From NCBI GenBank assembly GCA_050084515.1, contig CM114272.1, positions 32,488,001 through 32,552,000 on the forward strand: a DNA stretch of 64,000 nt, in the 5' to 3' direction. Below the pieces are notes generated by a model. That model was not told where the DNA came from. It ran no database searches and saw only the letters and a list, made by a program, of their open reading frames with translations. Below, in pieces: positions 24,021-34,269 of this stretch. Positions within the stretch are counted from its first letter, which is position 1, and each line of letters opens with the position of its first letter. The position numbers and the translations under genes were made by a program. Source of the stretch: Blasia pusilla (lineage: Eukaryota > Marchantiophyta > Marchantiopsida > Blasiales).

Positions 24021-24240
24021 AGATATGGCAGAAATAAATTGGTCTTACATGGGAGAAGTGTACTTCTATGCACCAACTTGTCTTATAGAATTTTGTGCTG
24101 GAGCTTTTGTATTTGTGATAACATCGAGTAGTTGTCTCTCCCATTCCACAAATGTGCGACTCGCTACGCCATCTACAAAATATGAGTGGGGAGTGCCACA
24201 AAAATTAGTATAAAATGATATTGGAATACATCAAGTTTTC

Positions 24241-24600
24241 CCAATAAGTTTATACTATTTTTTAATTTTAAAAAATCATTGCGAGGAGAGTTGAAAAAAA
24301 GTTGTATTTTCTTGGTTTTAAAATAGGACCATAGTACAGAAATAAATTAAAAAAATTTAAGAGATTTTTTTCAAGAATTGAAAAGTCTACAAAAGGAATG
24401 AAATCACTTTAAAAAATTCAAAAATGAATATTTTAATCTAAAAAGTTAATCTTTTCAAATAAGACCCTATTTGTAAAACAATTAAGGTTTTAAATAAGAC
24501 CCTGGTAAATTTGAAAATTTTAAGGGTTTTTGTTTTAGAATTGAAAAGTATAAAGAAGAAATAAAATGATTTTTCAAAAAATAATTTTAAAAATCAAGAT
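24241..24600. other. AT-rich stretch, no gene seen
   Basis: Dominated by A and T runs; no coding potential. Confidence 0.5.
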
Positions 24601-25281
24601 TTTGATGTAACGGTGCAGATCTATCCCCACACATCCAACGGTCACGATCAGATAGCCCAGGGATCCAACGGGCCACATCTAATTGTACTTTCCCACGAAA
24701 AAATCTGACGGTGCAGATCTGTCCGCACAGATCCAACAATATAGATCTACGTACTTTCCGATGGAGGAGATCGTACGGTGAAGATTTGTCCGTGAAAATC
24801 TGACGGTTAGAAACAGACAACCCAAGGATCCAACGATGCAGATGGAGGAAATTTGACGCTTAGTATTCGATCTACACATCTGACGGCTTCGATCTTACGG
24901 TGAGAATCTGACGACTTAGATCAATCTATGCGGATCCGACAGCCAAGATCTGATAGAGCAGAATGAATGGCTCAGATTTGTTTGAATCAGATCCGACGGC
25001 CACGCGCAGATGGCGCAGATCGGACTGCTCATATCTCCTATACTATAATGGACGGGCAGGATGTCCTTGCAGAGATCCGATGGCCGCGGGGGGCTAATCG
25101 GACGGCCGCGGGGAGGGAAAACATAGTGACGAGCGATTCTGACGGCGAGGGGCGTTTTCTTCACCGACGACGGAGAGCCGTTGGATGCATGATCGGACGG
25201 CAGGTAACGGGCCGCAGTTCCGGGGGGAGGGACTTTTTAACACAGCAGAGGAGCGGCCGTTAGATCTTAAGATCTAACGGC
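24601..25281. repeat. Array of about 19 degenerate decamers, consensus RATCYRACGG
   Basis: Copies such as ATCCAACGG, ATCTGACGG and ATCCGACGG recur every 15-50 bp, often followed about 5-10 bases later by AGATCT or GATCT. Examples are near 24630, 24655, 24705, 24800, 24880, 24935, 24990, 25075, 25100, 25190 and 25270. Base composition climbs from AT-rich to GC-rich along the array. Similar ATCCRACGG elements occur upstream of some plant housekeeping genes; a regulatory role here is inference. Confidence 0.7.
25256..25281. repeat. Perfect 26-bp palindrome made of two head-to-head decamers
   Basis: The centre is TAGATCTTAAGATCTA; both sides end in the ACGG-type motif. It closes the decamer array. 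Confidence 0.95.
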
Positions 25282-25480
25282 TGGGAACGGGCCGTAATCC
25301 GAAACCCTATCAGCTGCTACCGCCTTACCCTAACCCGCACCCCTCCTCCTTACCCCCTCTCCCGCTCCCCTCTCCCTCACTCTCTCCGCCCCCTCTCTCC
25401 TCACGGGCTCCGCTTGCGTGGAGGTTTGCTCATTTTCTTCTCCTGCGCTATGTCTCTGTCCGCCGCTTGGTAGTGCCCTT
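25282..25480 (+). promoter_or_regulatory. Promoter-like stretch: telo-box and long pyrimidine tract
   Basis: AAACCCTA-type telo-box (CGAAACCCTATC near 25300) and CCTAACCC are followed by about 80 bases of C/T-rich sequence (CCCCTCCTCCTTACCCC and onward). This order (ATCCRACGG repeats, telo-box, pyrimidine-rich start) is common for plant ribosomal-protein and translation genes. No gene follows: the first ATG at about 25449 opens a frame of only seven codons, and transposon sequence begins soon after. It may be an orphaned or captured promoter. Confidence 0.4.
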
Positions 25481-25543
25481 GCCCTCGCCCCCACCTCCTG
25501 GTTTCTACTCGCTATTCTGGTTCTCTCCTTCATAATTTCCAAC

Positions 25544-25607
25544 CACAAACTTAGTTCCGTGGAACTAAGTTTGTGACCGGGGTCATATTAACAATGATTA
25601 ATATGAC
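25544..25607. repeat. Two adjacent hairpins
   Basis: First: arms 25544-25558 and 25561-25575, a perfect 15-bp match with loop GT. Second: arms 25582-25591 and 25598-25607, a perfect 10-bp match with loop CAATGA. They lie between the promoter-like stretch and the 3' end of a non-LTR element. Confidence 0.9.
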
Positions 25608-25679
25608 GTGCATGCATAACCCGGGCATTCTTAATACTCGCTATCCGGGGTTGTAGGATCCCGACTTTCTCTATACGGG

Positions 25680-26748
25680 GATTCACCGGATCAAGAAAGA
25701 ATAAAAGAAATAAAAAACATGTACAAAAAGGATGGGAAACCCATCATGATACAAAAGAGGGGGCATAGAGAGCCAAAAAATAGACCTCAAGAGGCCCCGA
25801 GGAGAAAGAAGGGGGCCTTCCCCCCTAACGACCAAAATCATCAACAGCATAGACAATATCAGCAACACCTAAAGAACTATGACTACTACTAAGTGGGCCT
25901 CTAGCATTGGCGTCTCCAACCGCCTGAGCCCGCCGCAGGCCCCATTTGCCCAGGCGCGCAAAAGCTATGGAGACCCGTTGCCTACAATAAAGTATCGCAG
26001 TGGCTGAGGACAACCCATTTCTCGACTGGAGATGATGGGCGCAATCCGTAAGGAACGAGTCAAACCTCTCCCCCATCGCCCCGTACATCTCAATGGCTAG
26101 GGGGATAAATCGATGTCCGTCATGAAGTCAACTATAAATGTGGGTCTTCTTGACCGCCGCCGCTCCTTGTAGCAAGCTCCCTTGTGCTACCACTTGGGCT
26201 TGCATCGCCTCCCGCGTAGGATCCGTCACTACAACATCCGCTACCACCACCTCACACTCCCTCGTCATCTAGAGATCGGCACGGATAAGGGAATCTTGCA
26301 TGGAGTAGTGCCTCTCTCTTTGTACATGGAATCCACTCTCCCGAGCAATAGAGAACATAATATCCCGCTGCCTGCATCGTGAGTGGCTATCCTTTCACCC
26401 CCAACTGGACACCGTGCCAAATGCACACCAAGTGGATCCAGACTCCGGCGACACTCGCAATGAGTCAAACCAACCATCCTTGGTTGGGGCAGGCCCAGTC
26501 GGAACCTCATCGTTGTAGTGTAGGTAAGTGGTGCGATGCGGAAAGCCGGGATGAGGGGACGAGCCCCCACCCATGAGCCTGCCCCCTTTCCGGAGCAAGA
26601 GCGAATACGGGCCCGAACCTCCATGGGGATATTCCCGTCCGACATAGTAGCTCTAAACAATGCATCAAAGTGGGCTTCCATCAAAGAAGATTAGAGCCCA
26701 TACTGTCCGGAGGTAACTAGGGAAGAGAAAGCGGGAAGAACTGCTCTA
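25680..26748 (-). mobile_element. Non-LTR retrotransposon, 3' part (minus strand)
   Basis: Minus-strand translation gives AHFDALFRATMSDGNIPMEV, RRSLDPLGVHLARCPVGGERIATHD and, further on, a C-terminal block with RQRVSIAFARLGKWGLRRAQ. These match the plus-strand element at 46.9-50 kb. The 5' continuation of the same copy resumes at 36538 beyond the inserted Gypsy element. It is broken by stops and frameshifts. Confidence 0.8.
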
Positions 26749-27259
26749 CGTCACGTCCTTTAGGATAGATCGGTGAGATCTAGTAGAGCGTCTTCAAGAG
26801 TAGTGGAGGACAGGCCTAGGAGGTCGAGGATGACCTGCTGAGGCCCTTGGAAACCTGAGAGAGCACGTTTCCCCTTCGTTTTGGCTCATTTGGAGCCTTA
26901 TTGAGGAACTTACTATTTTAGGTAAGTACCATTTTGAATACATGATCGACTTTTTATTTTTGGTAAGTGGCCCTTGACCTCCTACATCAGGTCAAGAGCC
27001 AAAGAGGTGACTTGGGAGAATAGGTTACCATGGAGAGAGCTTGGGAGAAGCGAGGGGTATATATCCTAAGGAGAGAGAGCTTGAGAACTCATTCTCTCTT
27101 TGTTGGACCTCTTGGCATGAGGCGGCGGAGCTATTGTCCCTTGCCTTGTGAATGTAATCCAAGCCTCTCATTAGGAGAGTGGGTTTGGTTTGACATGAGA
27201 GAGAGTGCACATCTTTGAGAGCTATGGTGTGAGATTGCGTAGAGAGAGATTGGATCTTA
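26749..27259 (+). repeat. Partial 5' LTR: block B only
   Basis: It matches 35891-36403 closely (GTCACGTCCTTTAGGATAG to GATTGGATCTTACTTT), with TATA at 27058-27064. The 125-bp block A, present at both ends of the 3' LTR, is absent at both ends here. The right end runs into a palindrome instead. Confidence 0.85.
26973..26996. repeat. Conserved LTR hairpin (8-bp arms)
   Basis: CTTGACCT and AGGTCAAG flank CCTACATC. The same hairpin is at 36115-36138 and, with one mismatch, at about 9938-9961 in the other LTR copies. Confidence 0.8.
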
Positions 27260-27315
27260 CTTTACAAAGAGATCCAATCTCTTTGTAAAGTAAGAGATTG
27301 GATCTCTTTGTAAAG
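27260..27315. repeat. Palindrome with 22-bp arms at the 5' LTR/leader junction
   Basis: Arms 27260-27281 and 27294-27315 are exact reverse complements around TTTGTAAAGTAA. The arm sequence reuses GAGATTGGATC and CTTTACAAAGAG, that is, the end of LTR block B, so it arose by inverted duplication of the LTR end. Confidence 0.95.
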
Positions 27316-28550
27316 GCCGTCGCCGTCATAGTCACCGTAAACCGTCAACGGTCAAATTTCACCGTCGAAGGTCAACCGTCACGATCACTGGTCCACCGTC
27401 CATTGTCCACCCTTTGTTGCCATTGCCGCCGTTACGGAGTGGAGGGTCTTCCACAATGTTCGTTGATTATCGGACTTGCGTCGCCATTACGTACTTTGTT
27501 TTGGCCGCCACCATCATCAACCTGTGACGGCATATGACCTCTTGTTATAGTGTTTGAGTTTTGAGTTCCTGCTGCTATGTTGTGATTGGTAGCCGCTCAA
27601 CGACCACCGGGTACCGTGCCGTGACGCCCGTAGCCGCAACGCAACGCGCCGTGCCGCTCCTGGCCGCACCGCACCGTCTTGATCGCGGAGCCACTCCGGC
27701 ATTGTGGAGTTAAGTGTGGGTTTATTTTTTATTGAGGAGGATATGTCGCCGAGTGCCGCATCCCATCATCGAGGGTCATGCCGTTTGTAGCCGTTCCGTG
27801 CCGCCTGCAACGCCGCAGCGTCCCGCTGGAACTGCACCGTCTATCGAGGAGTTTTGAGCAACATCAATACGAGAGGAGTATGACTTGCTGATTGGAGGAG
27901 TTGTCTCCACGACCGAGTTGGGGTCGAGATTCGAAGTTGCTGAGGAGCGACATCGACATGTGTTCAAGTTACCCATTCTGATCCTTTACCCTGCACGTGT
28001 GAGGGATTCTAGGATTTGGGTAGTTTATTTGGGGATATTGGGTGTGTGGATGCTGAGAGCATCATTTATGTATGTGGTTTAGGGGACATAGACCTGTGTG
28101 GGATGTCCGGAGTTGAGGGTAGGTTTTCGATGAGATGATAGCTTGGTTGATTTTCCGCACCACGCCGCTTATTGGCGCACGTTACATGTCTCGGGGAGGG
28201 AGAGTGTAGATCGAGTGCCGCATGTTTGGGATGAGTGATTGAGGGATTACTCGCGAGGCAAGAGTGATCGGGTGAGAAGGGCACGAGGGTTATCACGGCG
28301 TCTGTTCGGGACTTTAAGAGGCGAGGTGGTGAACCCGAGAGTAGCTCTAGAGGTTTTACGCGGAGTGGCGTGAGGTTCCGAGGGTCTTCACTTCAAGGAC
28401 CACCTCGACCTCCTTCTGTGTCATCTTCAGACGAGGGGGAGGGTGTATAGGAATTTGTGAGCACATCGCCACACATTGTGAGTGGTCCTACCAGTTGGGC
28501 GTACGAGATGGACGACCGGGGTAGAGGACCGCGTAGGTTTTCAGGTGGAG
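27316..28550 (+). other. Gypsy untranslated leader
   Basis: It begins GGCCGTCGCCGTCATAGTCACC, as in the derivative at about 7570. No long open frame or domain is present before the gag-like translation starting about 28550. I could not identify a primer-binding site, because the LTR/leader junction is rearranged. Confidence 0.6.
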
Positions 28551-29884
28551 TAGGTACGATTGAGTTGCACGATTTCATAGCAGAGTTTAGGAGTTGGTGC
28601 GACTCCTAGCGGGCCAGGAACTCTAGAGAGTTCAACCCGTTTACAGCATGGAACGGTATGTTTGAGCATTTAGAGGGGGCACCCATGGACGATTACCATG
28701 AGTTTTCCCACAGAGGAGATTGAGGCATGGCGACTCTACTACGACCCACACTATGTGTCATGGACGGAGCCGTTCCCAGATGAGGAGGAGGAGTCAGGAG
28801 AGGCTACTTCCTCTTCCACTAGTGATGTTTTAGGAGGGGTCACTCGCACTGGAGCAGCTGCACCGTCTATTCGGGTTCGTCCCAGGTTCAACCCCATGGT
28901 TGAGTTCTTTGCTGAGTTGAGGGCAAGCTACCAAGGGGTACGGACGGAAAAGTTGCGGAGCATCCACAACTTCCAGAGGCGCCCGGGTGAGAGTTTACGT
29001 GAGGCTTACACTTGCTTGCGCTGATTGATCAACGTCACTCAGGGGTGACAGAGGCTCAGGCTATCCAGTCATGGTACGCGATGTTGGACCAGATCCTACG
29101 GCCACGGGTGCGGGAGGGGGTGCTTCTTATGAACACCTCCCCTACGTTGAGAGATGTTTTTAGGACCACCGAGAACATTGAGCGCAACATGGCGGAGGAG
29201 AGCGTAGCCACCATGGGTTTTGGGCGAGAGCAGTCGCGATTGGCTGCACCACCTGTGTAGCAACGTGGACTCCGAGATAGGTCAACTATGGCACCACGAG
29301 CTCAGGGAGGAAACCGGGAGCCCGTGGCACAGAGACCTGCGCCTTCATATGCGGCTCAACAGCAGCCGCCTACTATTACTTGTTGGTCATGTGGTGGAGC
29401 CCATCATCAGTGCCATTGCACTCGTCAGGGTCATGGACATATGCCTCAGCATGGAGAAGGAGATGGTGCTGCACGAGGAGGTTATCAGTGTGACTATTGT
29501 AAGAGGTATGGTCATACACGCGCGACGTGTTTCAGTTTATATCCTGAGTTACGTTCGGACCGAGGGCCAGAGAGGGCACTAGAGCGAGTAGCCGGTCCGG
29601 GTGGGCCTAGAGATCGTGCACCAGGTGGTCCCGTTGGGGGATGAGGAGCTGGAGTTGCCCGACAGGGTGGTGGAGCTGCCCGTGGAGGAGGTAGAGTACC
29701 ATCACCTAGACGCGCCGTGGGAGACGCCGGACATGAGGCTGGGATGGCTGCTCAGATACAAAAGCTACAGGAGCAGATTGCCGCTATGGCATTGAGGTTA
29801 CCCGATGTCGGATCCGTGGCATTGACATCATATGGAGCAGCTAGAGATCTGGAGGATCCTGGTTGGATGTGCGGGGTTGCCTAG
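28551..29884 (+). pseudogene. Gypsy gag with two zinc knuckles
   Basis: The capsid-like segment reads IELHDFIAEFRSWCDS, a stop, FNPFTAWNGMFEHLEG, then after a frameshift EIEAWRLYYDPHY and FNPMVEFFAELRASYQGVRT. Another frameshift at about 29022 leads to VTEAQAIQSWYAMLDQ. Two CCHC-type knuckles follow at about 29380-29530: CWSCGGAHHQCHC (imperfect) and CDYCKRYGHTRATC (perfect C-x2-C-x4-H-x4-C). The related element at 62.2 kb has the same capsid and knuckles. Gag forms the particle and binds RNA. Confidence 0.82.
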
Positions 29885-30877
29885 ATGGAGGCCGCCGCAG
29901 TTGTGACGCGTGGAGCAGCCGCAGAGTTGGATCCACAGCGAGGGGAAGCCAGAAAACAGACTAGGCTTCCTCAGTCTTTCACGTTGTCCGAAGCGATGAG
30001 GACTCCATCGATGGGTCCTCATCAAAGTTCCTTGAGAGTTGGTGATGTTGTTGGTGTGCAGGCACGGAGGGCGATGGGAGAAGCAAGTGCGACGACTCCT
30101 ATTGTTGATGCTCAGGAGGGGCATGTGTCGAGCATATTGTTGGGGGCGGCCACCGTTATGTACCGCACTCCTTTATTTTCTGCTTCCGATGTTATGACGT
30201 TGGGGGGTACGCCCGCCGAGGCTTTTCGGCTGTCCGCGTCGCTATGTGAGCGCGTAGTTGGAGTTCTTGCATCACGTTCAGAGGTGATTGGAGAGGAGGT
30301 GATGGACCTGCCCTTGGAGCGGATGCTCGGACCGTCCACGTCAGATTCATGGCAGGCTGCGATTGCTAGAATGGCGGAGATGCCCGCTAGGCCCGCGATA
30401 GAGCGTGCCATGGCTTCTCCTGGTGTTGTGTTGTTGGATAACCGAGGAGAGGTCTTCGAGTTAGTGAGTCCTGGAGGTAGAGCTTTTAGTCCGCAGCGAG
30501 TCTTGTTGGATTCAGGAGCGCAACCCCTGATGTTGGGGAAAGCGTCATTCAGAGGATTGGGCTTGACGAGAGCCGATGTGGAGCGTTGTCCATTCCGGAT
30601 ACAGACATCCTTGGGTGGAGCAAGTACCACACAGTATATCACCCGACAAGAGGTCATGGTGAGGATTCACCCGGGACATCCTACAAATGAGTCCATGGTG
30701 CGCGCCAAGGTGATAGTGACTGATGCAAAGTCCTACGACGTCCTGGTTGGTGGAGCATGTTATACCCGATGGGGTGTTCCCTGGATTACTGGGAGGAGTC
30801 AACGTCCTACAGACCATGATGGCAGTCAGGTGATGGGTGCCTTAGCTCATTACCCTTTCGATTCACAGGTGCAATGA
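29885..30877 (+). pseudogene. Gypsy linker and retropepsin-type aspartic protease
   Basis: This is a 330-codon open stretch. The first half (RLPQSFTLSEAMRTPSMGP and following) is shared with the element at 63.7 kb and has no known fold. The catalytic triad is LLDSGAQPLMLG with Asp at about residue 209 (30509). The C-terminal DVLVGGACYTRWG resembles the second conserved retropepsin block. The frame ends at 30877 and continues in another frame at 30898. It cleaves the polyprotein in intact elements. Confidence 0.75.
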
Positions 30878-30897
30878 TCGAGCAACGGCCATGAGGG

Positions 30898-31203
30898 ATG
30901 GAAACCTTAGCAACATTTAGCAGTGCCATCACTTGGCCTAGTGATTTGATTGGGGGACATGTCCATGCAGAGGATACTACCGTTCCTGGTATTTCTATGG
31001 AGAGGAGTGTTATGGTAGCTGCATCATTCCGTGGAGGAGAGGTGCCGTTGTGGGGCTCGACTGAGGAGTTTCGACGATTGGCAGATGAGCACGTGCAGAC
31101 CACGTGGAGCGAGGCGTTTGCACCGGAGCGTGACGGATCTGAGGAACACGAGGTAGCAAGGAGTGCTACGATGACACCCTTGGATACCACATCCATTGTG
31201 TGA
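30898..31203 (+). pseudogene. Segment preceding the methyltransferase
   Basis: A 101-codon stretch (from METLATFSSAITWPSDL to PLDTTSIV) ends in TGA at 31201-31203 and is in the same frame as the methyltransferase that follows. I recognise no domain. It probably belongs to the same polyprotein, the TGA being a later mutation. Confidence 0.5.
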
Positions 31204-32220
31204 TGTACCCCGGAGGAGGGTATTCTCTTTGGAGGGATTAGCACCGGGTTAGCTGTTGTTTTGCACGCAGGAGTGCGAGTACAACAGTACCTGTATGTGG
31301 AGAGTGATGATGTTGCAAGGCGCGTCTCACTACGACATGTGGTGCAGTTACGCCTATGTTTTCCCGACTTATTGTCTCCGTCCGCAATACATGGATACCA
31401 GAGTTCCCTACCGAGGGATATTTCGTTGTTGGGGGCGCAAGACTTAAAGCGGGTAGGGACCATTGATTTGACCATTGCCGGTTGGCCATGTCAAGACCAA
31501 TCGAGTGCTAGACAAGGAAGCGGGTTGGCTGACACTCGGTCCAGGTTGTTTTGGAAGATGTTGAGGGTCTTACGGCAGTTGCAGGAGCACCAGTCTCATT
31601 CTCCAGCCTACATTCTGGAGAATGTGCCGATCTTAGGAGACTCCCGGTCACGGATGATGACGAGTGCTCATCAGGTGCGTGCCTGGATTGGCCCAGCAGT
31701 GTTCTTGGATGCGGCGAGTGTAGGTTCTAGAGCCCATCGCCCGCGTCTATGGTGGACCAACTTGGTGCCCCATGCGGTGTTACGGAGGGCGTATGCGAGA
31801 GTGGAGCGCCCTATGCGAGAGTGGAGCGCCCTATGCGAGAGTGGAGCGCCCCTCCCATTTGTTAGTGGATTCCATTCTAGATCCAGGTCGTCGATCACAA
31901 GCAGTGAGGCACGATGATCGACTCATCGTTGGACGTGGTCAACAAGGTAGGCAGCATGGCGGCCCTTGCCCACGTTTGTGAGTTTTCCCGCTTCCTATGC
32001 ATACAAGGAGGCCGGTCCTCGCTTGGTTTGGGATGACCAGGTTCAGCGGTTAGTGGAGCCTAACGCCGATGAGAGAGAGCGAGCAATGGGATTTCCCACA
32101 GGAGTGACAGTAGTACCGTATGTGTCAGAGGCATCACGACGCCCTGTCTTGGGTCAGGCGATGGACCTGAACTGCTTGACATGGATCTCAGCATGGGAGT
32201 GGCGGAGCAGCGTTGTATGA
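31204..32220 (+). pseudogene. C5 cytosine-DNA methyltransferase domain (broken), retroelement-encoded
   Basis: Motif I LFGGISTGLAVVLHAG (31225-31272) with the cofactor-binding ESDDVA after it; motif IV DLTIAGWPCQDQS, with the catalytic Cys codon at 31489; motif VI ILENV (31612-31626); motif VIII HRPRLWW (31735-31755); then SILDPGR, ERERAMGFPTG and a motif X-like GQAMDLNCL (32152-32178). The order I-IV-VI-VIII-X is canonical, unlike the rearranged plant DRM enzymes; motif I and IV wording is closest to the DNMT3/DRM group. No target-recognition domain of DNMT1/CMT length is present. The frame is broken at a 20-bp triplication (31794-31853) and again near 31960. It would transfer methyl from SAM to cytosine if intact. 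Confidence 0.85.
31794..31853. repeat. 20-bp unit repeated three times inside the methyltransferase
   Basis: The unit TATGCGAGAGTGGAGCGCCC occurs three times in a row without mismatch. Forty extra bases shift the frame by one. Reading through a single unit links VERP directly to SHLLVDSILDPGR, which fits the family. Confidence 0.95.
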
Positions 32221-32730
32221 GATCGCGACAGATCACAGCGGTTGCGTTGGTGAGCCCCATGCCTAACGAAACGGTGGAGGTAGTGGCTGGGGGCGAGACC
32301 CGAGGAGATCAGGAGAGACACCCTTAGACTTCTTGGGATGTTTTGCTGGTACGCAAGGAGATGATAGCCACAACATCGAGCGTGGTTTCGGGCACTGCAC
32401 ATGGAGGAGATCGGAGTTTGCAGTTGGCTGCAGGAGAGCGGCCGAGTGTTGTTGTTCGAGACGGGGTTGCACCATAGCAACCACCGATACCCGCGCCGGA
32501 GAGTCCTACCGTAGTCACGATGGAGACTTGGGAGCCAGATATAGGCCCTTAGTTGACAGGAGGAGAGCGGCGCCGAATACATCAGTTCCTCATGAGTTAT
32601 AGGAGCAGCTTTGCGTTTAGCATGGAGGATTTGGGTACGCTGAAGGGACCGGGGATCCGCATTGAGTTGTCGAGTGATACGCCGATCTTCCGCGACCCTC
32701 AGGTATAGTGATATGGAGAGGGCTCGATTC
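32221..32730 (+). other. Linker between methyltransferase and RT, degenerate
   Basis: Frames are short. ASFAFSMEDLGTLKGP-like translation and IRIELSSDTPIFRDPQ near 32625-32705 look like the usual pre-RT linker of Gypsy pol. No other domain is seen. Confidence 0.45.
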
Positions 32731-33589
32731 AGTAGGAGCCAGGACTTGGTCGAGCAGACTAGTGGAGATGTCGCATGGGGAGTATGCATCGCCACCTGTC
32801 ATGCTCGCCAAGAAGGATGTGCATGGCAACTGGGCGGATAGGCGGATGTGTGGTCATTACCGACCTATCAATCGGCATTTAAAGTCCGATAGGTATGCCA
32901 TGCCCACCCCTAAGAGATCTTTGATGCGATTGGTCATGCAAAAGTCTTGATTCATTGGATTTATGAGCGGATACCATCAACTACCTATCAGATTGGAGGA
33001 CAGGCAGAAGACGGCATTTTGGGGCATCGATCCTCACGGGAAGGATTGTTTGTACCTGTGGCAGTTCTTACCATTTGGATTAAAGAACGCCTCGGCTGAG
33101 TTTCAGAGGGTCATGGATAGGATCTTGGCTGGTCTGGATTTTGCTAGGTGTTATATTGATGACATCGTAGTCTTTAGCGCCACGGTTGAGGAGCATGAGC
33201 GACATCTAGAGGAGGTGTTTCGACAATTGCAATTACATGGGCTGAAGCTACATCCAAGCAAGTGCAAGTTCTTCTACGACCAGATTGAGTACTTGGGTCA
33301 TACGATATACCCAGGGGGCCTTGGTATTCAGCAAATGAAGGTAGAGGCTATCTCACGCATTCCACACCCTACAGATGTGAGCCGGGTTCGCACATTCATG
33401 GGATTAGCGAACTTCTATCGGCGATACGTCAAGGGATTCAATTTGATTGCGAAGCCACTGACCTTTCTGACCAAGGTGGATCACGAGTGGCACTGGGGGG
33501 ATGAGCAGGAGCGAGCATTTCAGTTGCTCAAGGACAGGTTGACATCTGCGCCCATCTTGAGGAGACCGATCCGGGGGCGTCCTTTCTAG
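32731..33589 (+). pseudogene. Gypsy reverse transcriptase
   Basis: Pieces in order: YASPPVMLAKKDVHG, RMCGHYRPIN (usually CxDYR), a stop and frameshift at about 32950 across the expected motif-A aspartate, SGYHQLPIRLEDRQKTAF, FLPFGLKNASAEFQRVMD, the intact active-site box CYIDDIVVFS (33150-33179), EYLGHTI and RTFMGLANFYRRYVKGF. The last segment (HEWHWGDEQERAFQLLKDRL) begins the connection to RNase H. The YIDD box is kept, but motif A is damaged. Confidence 0.88.
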
Positions 33590-34269
33590 TTGCACACAGA
33601 TTGGAGCATGTTGGGGCTTGGAGCGGTGCTCACCCGGCATGATGATGAGGGTAGAGAGTTCGTGGTGGCTTACGCTAGCCGCTCGAACAACGCTGCAGAG
33701 GCAAAGTACACTCGTATGAGGAGGGTGAGTGCTTGGTCATGTGTGGGCTCGCGCATTTGAGGTGTTACTTATTCGGCAACCCCTTTACCATCATCACTAA
33801 TCATCAACCACAGAAGTGGTTGATGGAGTCCGACAAGCTTACAAGGAAGCTTGCGAGATGGGCTCTGTTGTTGCAGGAGTATGATTTTCAGCTGGTACAT
33901 AGACTTGGGACGCTCAACCAAGATGCAAATGGGTTGAGTCGTAACCCATGCTCGAGTCAGCGAGATGCGACTAGAGCTAGATGGCATGGAGAGAGTGATG
34001 AGGAGTTGGTGTCAGGATGGCACGCGTCAGCCTATTTAGGCATGTTGGCTATGGAGAGCCAGAGTGTGGAGACTTCAATGGCGAGGTCTAATGGAGAGTC
34101 CTTGGATCCCGAGGCCAGTGAGGAGACGATAGGTGGCCGAGATATTCATAATGATGGAGTAGTCTTGGAGTACCTTAAATGTCGATCGGCAACGCGTTAG
34201 AAACCGGGGTGCTAGAGAGTGAGATCGGATCCTCTGCCGGGCCAGGCGTTCCGTTGGGAGGGGACACAT
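33590..34269 (+). pseudogene. Gypsy RNase H and RNase H-integrase spacer
   Basis: LHTDWSMLGLGAVLTRHD begins just after the stop closing the RT segment and is the first RNase H block. The frame shifts near 33715, then LRCYLFGNPFTIITNHQPQKWLM, WALLLQEYDFQLVHRLGTLN and QDANGLSRNP complete it. The rest is an unconserved spacer (HASAYLGMLAM...). Confidence 0.83.

Larger units (their letters stand above)
16207..24240 (-). mobile_element. Helitron (minus strand), split by a Copia insertion
   Basis: The left boundary fits a Helitron 3' end read on the minus strand: a short GC-rich hairpin followed by TTACTAG and then host T. Inside are PIF1/Helitron helicase segments on the minus strand at 16325-17466. 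A Copia element (17467-22777) interrupts the Walker B region, and coding-like minus-strand sequence continues to about 24.0 kb. I could not find the 5' TC terminus, so the right boundary is only where coding-like sequence fades. No Rep (HUH) motif was recognised, so autonomy is doubtful. Confidence 0.65.

Noticed and set aside
30807-31475. Minus-strand open frame of 222 codons opposite the methyltransferase
   Set aside because: It is the antisense shadow of conserved plus-strand coding sequence and has no domain of its own.
31204-32220. Host MET1, CMT or DRM gene fragment in place of a retroelement domain
   Set aside because: It lies exactly between protease and RT in the same orientation, the motif order differs from DRM, and no BAH, chromo or UBA segments or introns are seen.
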